Below are positions 11,101 to 20,293 of a DNA stretch of 64,000 bases, piece by piece (position 1 is the stretch's first letter; every line of letters begins with the position of its first letter). Location of the stretch: assembly GCA_963575745.1 (NCBI GenBank), contig CAUYUJ010022426.1, forward strand, positions 186,962 to 250,961. Reading direction: 5' to 3'. The DNA comes from Prorocentrum cordatum (Eukaryota; Sar; Dinophyceae; Prorocentrales; Prorocentraceae). Under the pieces are notes generated by a model, which ran no database searches, had not been told where the DNA came from, and saw only the letters and a list, made by a program, of their open reading frames with translations. Both the position numbers and the translations under genes were made by a program.

Positions 11101-11300
11101 GGTATCCTAGATGGGATCCGAGTAGATGGGGTCGAAGCATCGCGCCGCATCGCAGAAGCATCACCGACGCATCGGCGATGCATCGGCGACGTCGGCGATG
11201 CATCGGCATGGAGAGAGAAATCATGGCTCCACATCGACCCGCATCGTCGATGCATCGGCGATGCGGCGCGATCCTCCGACCCCGCCTGACTTCCTACCAA
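11101..11300. repeat. Fold-back element family D, copy 2
   Basis: Begins GGTATCCTAGATGGGATCCG, passes through GCATCGGCGATGCATCGGCG palindromes and ends ATGCGGCGCGATCCTCCGAC. Confidence 0.8.
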
Positions 11301-11640
11301 CCCTTCCAAACCCAACCAGGAATCGCCGCTGGGCCTGTCAATGTCCAATGGGGGGCATTCCAGAACATCTAATGAAAGCGGCGGTGATACCCATGGCCAA
11401 GCCATGACCACGGGCTTCCAGACCACGGACTCCTTTTCCATTGGTTCCTTGCCCACCCTCCCCCTCATCCTTCTGGACCTTCTGGCCGAACCTTCCGCCC
11501 TTGCTTCGATATGACCCATGCGGGTCCCCTTGAAGCCCGAATGTCTCCATGAGCCTCGACGAATGCTTCCGAACCTCCAGCGGAGGTCGGAAGGCGTGGC
11601 AGGTGGAGGTCGGAGCCATGCCCTCACCGTACACGTCCTT

Positions 11641-11806
11641 CATCTCTAATCGTACTCATTTCTGATTGTGCTCGTCTCTAATTTTTGTTCCTGGCCCCCT
11701 AGTGGCCAGGAAGAGGCCCAGGATAGAGCAATGCAGAAATGCAAGAATCCTGGCCCCCAAAAAATACAAGAACTTCCGAAGACTCAGACATGAACCTTGT
11801 GTATCC
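11641..11806. repeat. Dispersed repeat family L, copy 1
   Basis: About 165 bp, matching 39700-39870: TAATCGTACTCATTTCTGATT, GTTCCTGGCCCCCTAGTGGC, GGCCAGGAAGAGGCCCAGGA. It contains a short GGCC-centred palindrome. It ends next to the inferred EF-hand exon. Confidence 0.8.
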
Positions 11807-11814
11807 TCTTGCAC

Positions 11815-12406
11815 GCCGCACGTCTGCTCCCCCACTCTGCCTCGCGCGGCCCGGCGCTCCGCCGCGGCAGGCCGCGGCCTCCCCCCCCGCCCCTGCAGCA
11901 CGGCCGCGGCGCCCTCCAGCGCCAGCGGCTGCGCCTCCGCGGCCCCGGCGCCCCGCCGCGGCACCACCCGCGCGGCCCCGCGCGGCGCGCGCTCCCGGCG
12001 CTGCGGCGGCGGCGCGCCGTGCGGCGCCGCCGGCGCGGCGGCCGCGAGGCCGCCGGCGCCCGGCGAGCCGGCGCCGCGCGGCGCGGCCGGCCCGCGCAGC
12101 ACGCGGCCGAGCGCGGCGCCGCCGAGGGGCGCCCAGGCGCGCGGGCTCGCGGCGCCGCGCGGCGCAGCGGCGCCGGCCACGGCGAGGTCGGCCGCCGCGG
12201 CGGCGCGGGCGTCCGCGCCGAGGCTGCGCGCGCGCGCCCGCGCGGGGCGGCCCGCCGGGAGGCGCGGCGGCGAGGCGGCGGGCCGCGCGGAGGCGCGGCG
12301 GGGCGCGGAGGCGGGCCGCGGAGGGGGCGGCGCGAGCTGCAGGCCGCGCTCCAGCTCGGCGGGGTCGATGAGGCCGTCGCCGTCGCCGCCCAGCTGGTGC
12401 AGGAAC
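11815..12406 (-). CDS. EF-hand protein, inferred exon 4 (second EF-hand plus Ala/Arg/Pro-rich tail)
   Basis: The exon starts after CGGCCCAG (AG at 12408-12407). It reads FLHQLGGDGDGLIDPAELER, an EF-hand in which loop position 1 is Gly instead of Asp, but Asp 3, Asp 5, Gly 6, Ile 8 and Glu 12 are kept. A long Ala/Pro/Arg-rich segment follows and stays open for about 180 codons. The leftover G at the start completes the codon left by the exon at 13106-12928, so the two loops become a normally spaced EF-hand pair (loop starts about 38 residues apart). The 3' boundary is uncertain; a GTGCAAG at 11814 just before repeat L is one option. The role as a Ca2+ sensor is inferred from the family. Confidence 0.55.
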
Positions 12407-12575
12407 CTGGGCCGCGCGCCAGCAAGAGCGGCCCGGGGTCTTGCCGTCGCTCGGGCGCCCATGTTTCCGTGCTCTTGTATGTGTGTCGTGCGTGTTTTTG
12501 TGTCTGCTGCTCGATGGTCGAGGGTGCTCTGGGAGGGTCCGCGCGGGGAAGCATGCACACGTCCGAGCGATGCCA

Positions 12576-12715
12576 AGGGGCAAGGGTGACATCTGGAGCG
12601 CGGTTGTGCTGGGGGCCGCGGGGAGGCCAAGCACGAGCGCGCAGGACGCTGCCATCGCATCGCGGCATCGCGTTGGGCCCGCACCAAAGGTCACTCCGGC
12701 GAAGGGTCACTCTTA
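12576..12715. repeat. TIR element family R, copy 1 (inside an intron)
   Basis: GGCAAGGGTGACATCTGGAGC at the left is complementary in pattern to GCACCAAAGGTCACTCCGGC at the right. It matches 14044-14196 and lies within the inferred intron between the two EF-hand exons. Confidence 0.65.
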
Positions 12716-12927
12716 CGTGTAGCCGAGAACCAGGCGAGGTCGTCCGGGCAAGAAGCAACAGCGGCACGGGCACAAACTTTCGGAGCGGTCCGCGCGGACT
12801 TCTCGGATCGGCGCCGGAGCGCCGATGGCGGCGCCTCCGGCGCCACCCCTGGCCCCTTGCGCCAGTGTGAAGGGGCCACAGCGCCGATCCCAAAAAACCG
12901 CGCGCACCTGCGATCGTTTATGCTTAC

Positions 12928-13106
12928 GCCGTGCGTTCTTCTTCGACTGGGCTGACCGCCACGTCGAGCCTGCGGAACCCGTCGGCTATCTCGGCCCTCT
13001 CGAGGGCGCCGCTGCCGTCGCGGTCCAATGCCTCGAAGAACGAGCGCGTGTCGCGCACGCGCTTTCCGTGCAGCGTCCGGCGCCCGCTGCAAATGGTCTC
13101 CTTCAG
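12928..13106 (-). CDS. EF-hand protein, inferred exon 3 (first EF-hand)
   Basis: Acceptor CGCCTCCAAG at 13107. The frame reads LKETICSGRRTLHGK, then FFEALDRDGSGALERAEIAD, a canonical EF-hand loop (Asp 1, Asp 3, Ser 5, Gly 6, Glu 12), then SPVEEERT. The donor GTAAGC starts at 12927 and the frame meets TAA straight after it, so splicing is required. Exon phase 0 at the start and two bases at the end fit the exons on either side. The intron to the next exon is about 520 bp. Confidence 0.6.
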
Positions 13107-13140
13107 CTTGGAGGCGCACGGAGGGTATGAAATGGTTCGC

Positions 13141-13341
13141 GGACAATTATATCCATACCCAGCGCGTCTTGGACTTTCTTGAAGGGGCCGCCGCAAGGGA
13201 GAGGCGTACTGGATATAGAAAAACATCGAGCCTCTAGGGGTCAATGTTATGCGTACCCAGTGCTCCTCGGGCTTCTGGGGCAAGGGGCCCGAACCTCAAA
13301 GCTGCAGTGGAGATTGACACAAGCACAAGTCTTGCCCGCAT
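13141..13341. repeat. TIR element family C, copy 1 (inside an intron)
   Basis: The ends are complementary: ATATCCATACCCAGCGCGTC on the left, and the complement of GCGGGCAAGACTTGTG with a CTGCAGTGGAGATTGAC-type arm on the right. An internal GGATAT/ATATCC pair is present. Copies are at 16664-16899 and 23722-23923. Confidence 0.75.
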
Positions 13342-13663
13342 GGTTGGGACCTCAGAAAATCGGTCAGGAGGGGTGGATGAAGACAACACCGCTCAAGATC
13401 GGTCCCTGGACCCCTCCCGGGGTCCACCTGGTCAGTTTTTCACCCCAGGTCCGCTTTTGACAGCCCCGAGGCCCGAAAACGGCCCCCCTGATAGCAGAAC
13501 GTCTTCCCAGACCCAGAGCCTCGAACCTGCCCGCCATCCCTGCTGGCCGGGGACCCCTGCTGCGCCATCTCAGACCCCCCGGACGGCTCCAGCCTTCAGC
13601 TGTGCCACGATGTAGGCGCTGCCTGCCTGCCTCTTCTGCGCGCTCTCCTGGAGTACCGTTCAA

Positions 13664-13825
13664 CCGATCCCCATCCCCAGCGGCGCGGCCTGGGCCCCAC
13701 TGGCCGGTTTATCCTCCTAGATGGGGGTATAGGTCGGTCCCTCCGGGTTTCGAGGGGCGTACCCCCAACTGGGGTGGTAACTTCGTGGGGGCCTCGAACG
13801 GGATGGGGATGGGCATAGGGATTGT
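13664..13825. repeat. TIR element family M, copy 1 (inside an intron)
   Basis: Left end CCGATCCCCATCCCCAG, right end GGGATGGGGATGGGCATAGG. The interior GGCCCCACTGGCCG and GGGGGTATAGGTCGGTCCC match 23181-23323. It begins about 12 bp inside the intron that follows the exon at 14035-13837. Confidence 0.75.
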
Positions 13826-13836
13826 TTAAACGATAC

Positions 13837-14035
13837 CGGCTCCTGCTGCTGCTCCCGCTGGCGCCGAAGTCGCCGCTGCATCTCCATGAGGGAGCGGTCA
13901 GCGGCGCCCACGGCTTGTCGCTCCACTTCGACGAGGATGCCGCCGATGTCCTCCAGTGCCTTCACGAGCGGCTGCAGCAAGCTCTGCGTTGGCCGGGACC
14001 TGTACTCCTCGATGCGCTTGTGGACGTCCTCTCGG
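13837..14035 (-). CDS. EF-hand protein, inferred exon 2 (helical, coiled-coil-like)
   Basis: Acceptor CACTCCTGCGTGTAG (AG at 14037-14036) and donor GTATCG at 13836. The exon encodes REDVHKRIEEYRSRP, then LLQPLVKALEDIGGILVEVE and LMEMQRRLRRQREQQQEP. It is charged, helix-forming sequence with no simple-sequence bias, quite unlike the frames around it. At its start it needs two bases from upstream, which the exon ending at 16895 supplies (GG plus C gives Gly). It ends in phase 0, matching the next exon. The family beyond the EF-hand pair is not recognised. Confidence 0.6.
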
Positions 14036-14043
14036 CTACACGC

Positions 14044-14196
14044 AGGAGTGACCCTAGGCAAGAGGGACATTTGGTGCTCACCTCGCCGATCGTGGCACGC
14101 AGCGCGACAAGGACGGCCTGTGCGCTTGGGTTGGGCCCTCCCGCGCTCCCGAGAAACCGCGCACCAAAAGGTCACTCTGGCGAGAGGCCACTCTTG
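14044..14196. repeat. TIR element family R, copy 2
   Basis: AGGAGTGACCCTAGGCAAGAG and ACATTTGGTGC on the left face GCACCAAAAGGTCACTCTGG and CGAGAGGCCACTCTT on the right. About 150 bp, immediately intron-side of the acceptor at 14036. Confidence 0.75.
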
Positions 14197-14207
14197 GGGA
14201 AACACAT

Positions 14208-14345
14208 AGGTAACGAGACCGCGACTCCCTGGACCTCTCCAGGGGTGCCTTCTGACCAATATCTCGAAGCGAATCCAGCGGTGGCGACGACGCACTCCCG
14301 GGAGACCAGCAAAAAGGAAAAACGAGGAAAACAGAGAGGTATTGA
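14208..14345. repeat. Dispersed repeat family T, copy 3
   Basis: CTCCCTGGACCTCTCCAGGG, CTGACCAATATCTCGAAGCG, ATCCAGCGGTGGCGACGACG and an AAAAAGGAAAAACGAGG tail. Confidence 0.75.
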
Positions 14346-14376
14346 TAGCTTTCTCCCCCTCCGAACTCTTACGGGA

Positions 14377-14452
14377 GGAGGATGGGGAGGAGGAGGAGGA
14401 GGAGAAGGATGAGGAGGAGGAGGAGGAGGAGGAGGAGGAGGAGGAGGAGGAT
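14377..14452. repeat. (GGA)n microsatellite
   Basis: GGA triplets with two short interruptions. The coding remnant that follows begins immediately at its right edge. Confidence 0.9.
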
Positions 14453-15632
14453 GGCGACGACGAGGGAAAGGAACATGAGCAGGAGCCAGATATGCTTACG
14501 AGAATTCCACACTGCCAACAGACTCATCAAGCACGTGAAGGCCTCCCGAAGGTGCGGAGCATCCTAGGCCAATGCTTGCGCGAACCTCACCGACAGCGAG
14601 ATAAACGCCAACAAGAACGAGATCAAGCGGATCCAGAGGCTCAACAAGCACAACAGCTTGCCCGAGGACTACGCCGAACTGCCAGTACAGCAGCTACAAG
14701 GACCTTCGATGGGACCCATCATCTACGACGAGCTTGGGGTCAACGTTATAGCACCAGCTACGATACCCACCGACACGGAGGAGACGAGCAACGAACACCC
14801 AGCGGTAGACGATACGCACACGCCCAACCACCAGCTTGGCACCAGAGCACAGAACCTCCGACCAAGCATCACCATCGCGGTGTCCAAAACGACCGACAGC
14901 ATCAACGAGGCTACCAGCAGCATCCAGCAGGCGGTAGACGAGGTCGGCAAAAGTATGGAAGTTCTCAAGGTCAACTATAGCAACGCTTCTAAAGAACAAG
15001 TCGAGCTGGAGCGGCAGCACCTTAGACGCGGAGAAGCAGCCCTATGCATCATCGACTCCCACAATGACCACGACCAACGCAGCCTCCGCAACAGGAACCA
15101 ACCTTGGGGATTCCGATATCTGCGACCTGCGGCATGCCAACGAGCACGCGACCACAACTATATTATCAAGACAACCATCCTCTTGATGTACGAATGCGTA
15201 ACAGCCAGCGTGACCTGCGTATGCACATGAATCCCAAACAGCATGCATGACATTGCCGAGCACCGCTACATCATCAGCAGAGACTTCGCCAAGCTGCACG
15301 CCAACGTGGTTGTCATCCACGGCGGGAGCGACCAAGGCGACCACGCCGACCTGCAACAACGCATCCAGCAAACAATACGACGGCACGGCGACAACTCCGA
15401 CATCGCCCGGCCCTGGCACTACGACGAACACACGGCGATGAACAAATACGGCGATCTTGTCACGGGCGACACGGACAACAACGACCCCATACTGCCCGAA
15501 CCGAGCAGCAGACGACAGGTCACGGCCAACGCCGACGGAGCTGGCCTTGACGCAGGCCCAAGCACTCGACGAAGGGCGGCTCCGACCACGTCGGCCTCGG
15601 CCAGACCCTCGGCGACGGCTTCACCATCATGA
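14453..15632 (+). pseudogene. Degenerate retroelement coding remnant (LINE-like N-terminal region, uncertain)
   Basis: Starting right after the (GGA)n tract, frames read MATTRERNMSRSQICLREFH, TANRLIKHVKASRRC (a C-x12-H-x5-C zinc finger that has lost its first Cys), then after a frame change NACANLTDSEINANKNEIKR, LPEDYAELPVQQL and an acidic stretch to about 15230. Another open piece is MHDIAEHRYIISRDFAK at 15243-15632. Dinoflagellate LINE polyproteins often begin with similar C-rich fingers and long hydrophilic linkers, which suggests an ORF1-type remnant. No RT follows. It lies on the strand opposite the EF-hand gene, within that gene's inferred 2.9-kb intron. Confidence 0.4.
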
Positions 15633-15639
15633 AGGCCCC

Positions 15640-16660
15640 CCTCGGCGGTGAGCGTGCCTACCCCTCAGCAGAAGGGCTGGGGGGGTGATTGCGGCCGCCG
15701 AGGGGGGGTGAGAGGGACGTGCCCCTGTGACGCAGGGGGCCCGTCGGCGCCCTGCCACGCTGAGGCCGGGAGACTTCTCCCCCCCTTCCTGGATCCTGAG
15801 AGCCCTGGAGGCTTTCTTTGGGCCCCCCCGCCGTTCCCCCCTTCTTGAGAGCCCTGGAGGCGTCCTTCCCCTCTCGTCCTGGCAGGGCTGGGTCCGTGCA
15901 CGCGTGCTGCCGTCTCGCTCGTCGCTCGGTCCTGGCCTCGTCTTCCTGGGCGTTCGGTGTTGGTCGTTCGGCTCTCAGGCACGCGTTCGCCTGGGGCTCG
16001 ACCTCCCGTTCGCTCCTCGGTGCGCGCTTGCACACGTTCGAGCGTGCACGTCGCGGCGGCCGCGCGGGGCCGCGCGGTCAGCGCGGGGCTACGCGGCGAC
16101 AGAGCGCGAATGGCCCGCAGCGTCGGGAGGAGGAGGCGGCGGAGGAGGCGGAGGAGGGAGGAAAGAGGAGGCGAGAAGCAACTGTTACGCGCAACTGCTC
16201 CTCGAATAGCCCGGGCATCGACGCCAGCACGTCGGGGGCCGCCGGGCCAGCACCTGCCGCGGCGGGAAGGTCGACGGCGGCCGCTGCCGCGTCCCCCCGG
16301 CCGCCGCCGTGGCCAGCCGCGGCGCGGGGTGACACAGCTGCAGCCCCTGCGGCCTCACCGTGCAGGGCTCTCTTCGCCTCCGCCCCCTCCTTGGGCGCAG
16401 CAGGACATGCCAGTAAACTGCGCTTCTCGGCGGCGAGCACGGGGGGATACGAGGAGGAGGCCTTCTCAGAAAGCGGCCAGGTTTCTTAAGAGCCCTCGCG
16501 CCTTCGGAAAAAGGTTGCTTCTGCATCTTCGGGCAATGAAAGAACTTCTCAGAAGGCCGGGGCACTTCCGAGCCTTCTGAGAAGGCCTCCGCGTTCTCAG
16601 TTCCCCCCCCCCGCGCTCGCTGCCGAGCTTCGCGCAGTACAAACATGCTGGGGTGATGCC
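15640..16660. other. GC-rich intronic block, nothing firm
   Basis: Contains a short GGA tract (about 16125-16165) and CTTCTCAGAAGGC / GCCTTCTGAGAAG inverted motifs at 16455-16600 that recur at 21690-21735. A minus-strand frame ending PDVLASMPGLFEEQLR near 16185 looks somewhat protein-like. It has no matching splice evidence and is left uncalled. Confidence 0.4.
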
Positions 16661-16663
16661 CAC

Positions 16664-16899
16664 CTTGCGGGCATGTCTTTGATGCCTATTTTTGCTGGCA
16701 ATATGTATATTACATCCAATGCGTTTTGGACCTTCCCAAAACAAGAAAAACGCCACAAGGCCGAGACGCACTGGATATGGACAGCTCTCGATATTCCAGG
16801 GATCGTTTTGGAATCCATACCGAATGCGCCTCGGATTTCTGGGGATAGGGCGACCAGAACTCCAAGCTGCAGCGGATATGGACACGAGTCTTGCCCGCT
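16664..16899. repeat. TIR element family C, copy 2, starting at a splice donor
   Basis: One arm reads TTGCGGGCATGTCTTTG, then a GGCAATATGTATATTACATCC-type segment. The other arm is AGCGGATATGGACACGAGTC followed by TTGCCCGC. On the minus strand the terminal GCGGGCAAGAC overlaps the inferred GC donor of the exon ending at 16895, so one end of the element forms the 5' splice site. Confidence 0.75.
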
Positions 16900-16990
16900 G
16901 ATATCCTGCGCCTCGGCCTCCAGGACGCATCGCGCGGCGCGGTCCTGCACGTCGCCCAGGTCCGTCCTGCGGAAATCCGACGCCACCAAG
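16895..16990 (-). CDS. EF-hand protein, inferred exon 1 of the chain
   Basis: Acceptor GCAGCGGTAG (end of repeat T) at 16991; an alternative is TTCCGCAG a few codons later. The frame reads LVASDFRRTDLGDVQDRAAR then CVLEAEAQDISG. The donor is GG|GCAAGA, a GC-type 5' site, which dinoflagellate introns are known to use. The two leftover bases complete the first codon of the exon at 14035. Sequence is charged and helix-like, without family motifs. The 5' part of the gene must lie further right. Confidence 0.5.
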
Positions 16991-17130
16991 CTACCGCTGC
17001 TCCCCGGACCTTTTCCGGGGGCGCGCTACGACCAGGACTCTGTGGCGAATCCGGCGGTGGCGGCGAGGGCCTCCCAGGAGGCCCAGAAAATGCGAAGACG
17101 AGCGAAAGGTTTTGGCATGGGCAAGGCTGG
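16991..17130. repeat. Dispersed repeat family T, copy 4
   Basis: CCCCGGACCTTTTCCGGGGG, GCGAATCCGGCGGTGGCGGC and GGCCTCCCAGGAGGCCC. Its minus-strand end GGGGAGCAGCGGTAG supplies the inferred acceptor of the exon at 16990. Confidence 0.75.
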
Positions 17131-17950
17131 ACCTGGGACGAAAGAGCGCCCTTCGAGAACATGAGGCCCTCCACTGGCAAAACTGAACATAACATTCGAG
17201 GGCACCCTCCCTTAGGAGGCACAGGGAGATTCGGAAATTGCTAAAAATGTCACCAGGAGAACGTGCCCCCAGGATCGGGGGACCTCGGGGAGCAAGTCGA
17301 GCCGAGAAACGGGATCGGACATTGATTGACCGAGTCTTCGCAAATGGCGTTGCTCGAATCAGCCTCCCGCATAGCAGCCGCGCGGCCAGTCGAACGAACG
17401 ATCGCAGACGGCGCCTCCTATCCCAGAGCGCCAACCCATATCACCACCCCTGCAAAGGCCCCCACGCAAAGACCTTGCAAAGACCCCTGCCGTCATCCTG
17501 CAAAAAACGTGCAAAGACCATTAACAGGCACCCGAAAAAATAGCAACAAAACCTTCTGAAGACTTTGCAATACCATGCGATATCCTGCAAGATACGTCGC
17601 AAGTCCCTAGAGCCGGCCCTGCGATACCTTACACGTGCCCCTTCAGCATCTCTTCGTGAGCCCCTCTTTGACATCCCCGGGAAGTCCCCAGGGCCCTCCC
17701 AGGCCGCGTGATACCGTTCGGGCCCCGGCCCCGACGCAATCTCAGGAGCAGGCTATCGCGTGCTATCGTTGGGGCCCGCGCCCCAAAGATATCGCGGGGC
17801 CCGCGGAGGGCCTGCGGGGACCCCCGAGAGGGCCCAAGGAAGACCCCAGGACCATCTCGGGCCACTTGCGAGGCCCCCTGAGGGCTCTCCTGGGGCCCCT
17901 GACGATAGCAAGCAGCTGGAGCGATTCTTCCACTTCCCCCCCCGTGCACA
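17130..17950. other. Intergenic or intronic block without a clear gene
   Basis: Contains AAAGACC / TGCAAAGACC short direct repeats (17450-17530) and GGGCCC-rich low-complexity sequence (17650-17890). No family motif in any frame. Confidence 0.45.
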
Positions 17951-17956
17951 TCCCCT

Positions 17957-18470
17957 TTCCACGGACAGAGGCTGTCCCCGTTTTTGTTTCACTGCGCGCT
18001 GCAACGCTTCATTGATCACGGCGGCTCGCCTGAGCATCTTTTTCTAAACGGGGCGGCGGGGACGCGCGAAGCGACACCAATTCAAGTACTGCCGCAAATC
18101 ATCGTCATAGCGAATGAGTCTGTTGCTAGCGGGCCCTCGGCACCCCCCGACCTCGGCCTGATCATCATAAATTCTGGCCCCTCGCATCTCAACCCTCAAC
18201 GGCGTCGTGCCGACGCTCGCGCACGGCCTGAATGATGGCCTCCGCAGCCCGCCACCAGGCAGCAACCTTGGCAGCTGGGTCCGCGGCGCATTCTGGGAGC
18301 TCGCTCGTCCACCCCCAGGACACTTGCAGAGGGGCCCGCGCGATTACTAGCCGACTACCCAACCAGGTCCCCAGATTGCTGAAAACTCCAGGAATTTTGC
18401 CCTCGACAACTGCGCCGTCTTCGGGTTGCAACGCAGTCCCCCTCTGGTCAATGTTGCCCTCTTCCCAATA
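17957..18470 (-). pseudogene. Degenerate coding remnant, family unknown (possibly LINE linker)
   Basis: Three consecutive minus-strand pieces read like one protein with breaks. The first is YWEEGNIDQRG to KVAAWWRAAEAIIQAVRERR (18470-18189, ends in a stop). After a frame change comes LRVEMRGARIYDDQAEVGGC to RYDDDLRQYLNWCRFA. After a TAG comes KKMLRRAAVINEALQRAVKQ. The composition is normal globular protein, rare in this part of the window. A LINE region between endonuclease and RT would fit, but no diagnostic motif is present. Confidence 0.45.
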
Positions 18471-18730
18471 GTTTGACGTAGCGATTTTGACGATGACGCC
18501 TTTTGACGAATCTTAGTTTGACGAGCGTTTGACGGGCGATGGCGAATCTGGACGAACTTTGGCGAGACCTGACGCGAGCGAATGTTTCGAGACATCCTTG
18601 TAAACTTTTGACGCGATTTTGAAGATGGCCCTCGGGAGGGGAAACTTACTTTGACGACGGCCCCCGTGCGCACATTTTGAATCGAAGATTCGTCAATCAC
18701 GCCCTCGTCAAACTAAGCCTCGTCAAACTA
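18469..18730. repeat. TIR element family S (TAGTTTGACG ends)
   Basis: Begins TAGTTTGACGTAGC and ends CGTCAAACTAAGCCTCGTCAAACTA. The interior is rich in TTTGACG/CGTCAAA motifs. A similar GACGAGG/CGTCAAAA cluster is at 8296-8345. One clear copy only. Confidence 0.65.
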
Positions 18731-18999
18731 AACGGGGGCGGGGAAAAGATACCTCGTGGGCTGTGGATTGGGATTACGCTGCGACGCGAATACGCCGCAG
18801 CCGCCGACGGGGCCACTGCCCAGCACGCTTCTCCGAGCTCCTCCGAGCCCCTCCGAACTCCCTCCTCAGGGGCCCAGAGCAGCCCCTGACCTTCTTTGGA
18901 AATCACCCTCCGGACATTTGTTTGTCCAAAGTAGGTAAGGGCCTCCGCGTTTGGAAGTTGCCTGAAATATTCAAGGTGTTGGGGAGTTCGGGATGCTTT

Positions 19000-19520
19000 C
19001 GACCGATCTTGGGGCACTCTTTGGGGCCTCTTGGGGCCCTCTTGGAAGCCTCTTGGAGCTGTCTCGGAACCCTCTTAGGCCCCACCTGACGGCCCTAGGA
19101 AGGGACCAAGAAGGCTCCAGGAGGACTGCAAGAGGCTCCCACGAGGGCCCCAAAAAGCCCCCAAGAGGACCCCAAGATCGGCCACGCAAGGAAGGCTTCG
19201 CGTGACCGCTTTGGGGGTCCTCTTGGGGCCGTCTCGGGGCCCTCTTGGAGCTGTCTCGAGACCCCCTTGGGTCCTTCCTGAGGCCCTCAGGCGGCTCCAA
19301 GAGGACCCCGAGGCCGCCCCAACAGAACTCCGAGAGCGGTCACGCGAAGCCTCCCCTGCGTGACCGATCTTGGGGCCCCCTCGGGCAATCTTTGAGCTGT
19401 ATTGGGCCACTCTTGGAACCGTCTCGGGGCCCCACTTGGCTTGGGCCTTTCTTAGGGCCCCCAGGCGGCTCCAAGAGGGCCCCGGAACAGCTCCAGGAAA
19501 GCCACAAGAGCGGTCATTGA
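19000..19520. repeat. Three tandem fold-back units built from CTTGGGGCCCTCTTGG motifs
   Basis: Each unit runs from GATCTTGGGG or GACCGCTTTGGGG through CTCTTGGAGCTGTCTCGG to the complement CCAAGAGGACCCC. The unit junctions carry GCGGTCACGCGAAGCCT. Arms can pair within and between units. Similar CAAGAGGGCCCC runs occur at 2480-2600 and 49030-49740. Confidence 0.7.
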
Positions 19521-19978
19521 CGGAACCGAGCGGCTCACCCACGCCACGACCCACCCGCAACCCACCAGCGACCCACCCGCGACCCATCGGCACCACACAC
19601 CACCCGAGATCCACCCGCGGCGCGACCAAACCTCCAGAACGACGACAACAAAAACAACAACAAACAGAATCCTCACCGTGGAACCCCACTTCAACCACGC
19701 ACCCAAGGACACTGTGAGACCGTTCGGCCCCCTCACTCTGATTTACTGCACCACGCTGTGGAGAATTCCTCCATGGACAAACCCGCCAATGCCCTCATGC
19801 ACGAAGGAACGCACGCACAACGAGACACTACAATGTAGGTCCGCGTCCGCGGCCGACGCAGAAATAACGTCGACGGGTGTCTGCGCCAACCGCAAAGCAC
19901 CCATTGGTCTCCATCAGCATGCCTGCGAAGTTGCCCTGCTCACCCGGCCGAACGCACCACTGACTTTCTCGATGCTTC

Positions 19979-20259
19979 CCGATGTTTGAGAGAGCGTGAT
20001 CCACCGCCGCTTTACTGTGGAAAATTGCCAACCTTTTCCTCCGGAGCCCGGGGGTCGCCCCCCCCCTCCCCCTCCGAAAATCCCCCCCCCCCTGCTGGAA
20101 CCCCCCCCCCCCCCCCCTCCCCCCCGGCAAAACCCCCCCCTCCCCTAACCCCCCCCCCCTCCCGCTCTCGAAAACCGGGGGGGGTCACTACCGGTTCGAA
20201 CCCCTCCTCCCCCCCCCCCCCCTCCGGATCCGGAAAACGGGGGGGTCACTACCGGTTCG

Positions 20260-20293
<34 letters not shown>

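Noticed and set aside
12716-12850. Additional exon ending at a GTAAGAG site (12716)
   Set aside because: The flanking EF-hand exons join in phase without it, and the GTAAGAG belongs to the end of TIR element R.
11656-12870. Several overlapping Arg/Ala/Pro-rich frames on both strands of the same segment
   Set aside because: High GC leaves all frames open. Only the frame containing the EF-hand loop is supported by motif and splice phase.
16078-16440. Ala-rich minus-strand frame ending PGLFEEQLR as another exon
   Set aside because: It lies inside the intron that joins exons 16895 and 14035 in phase, and two frames look equally plausible.
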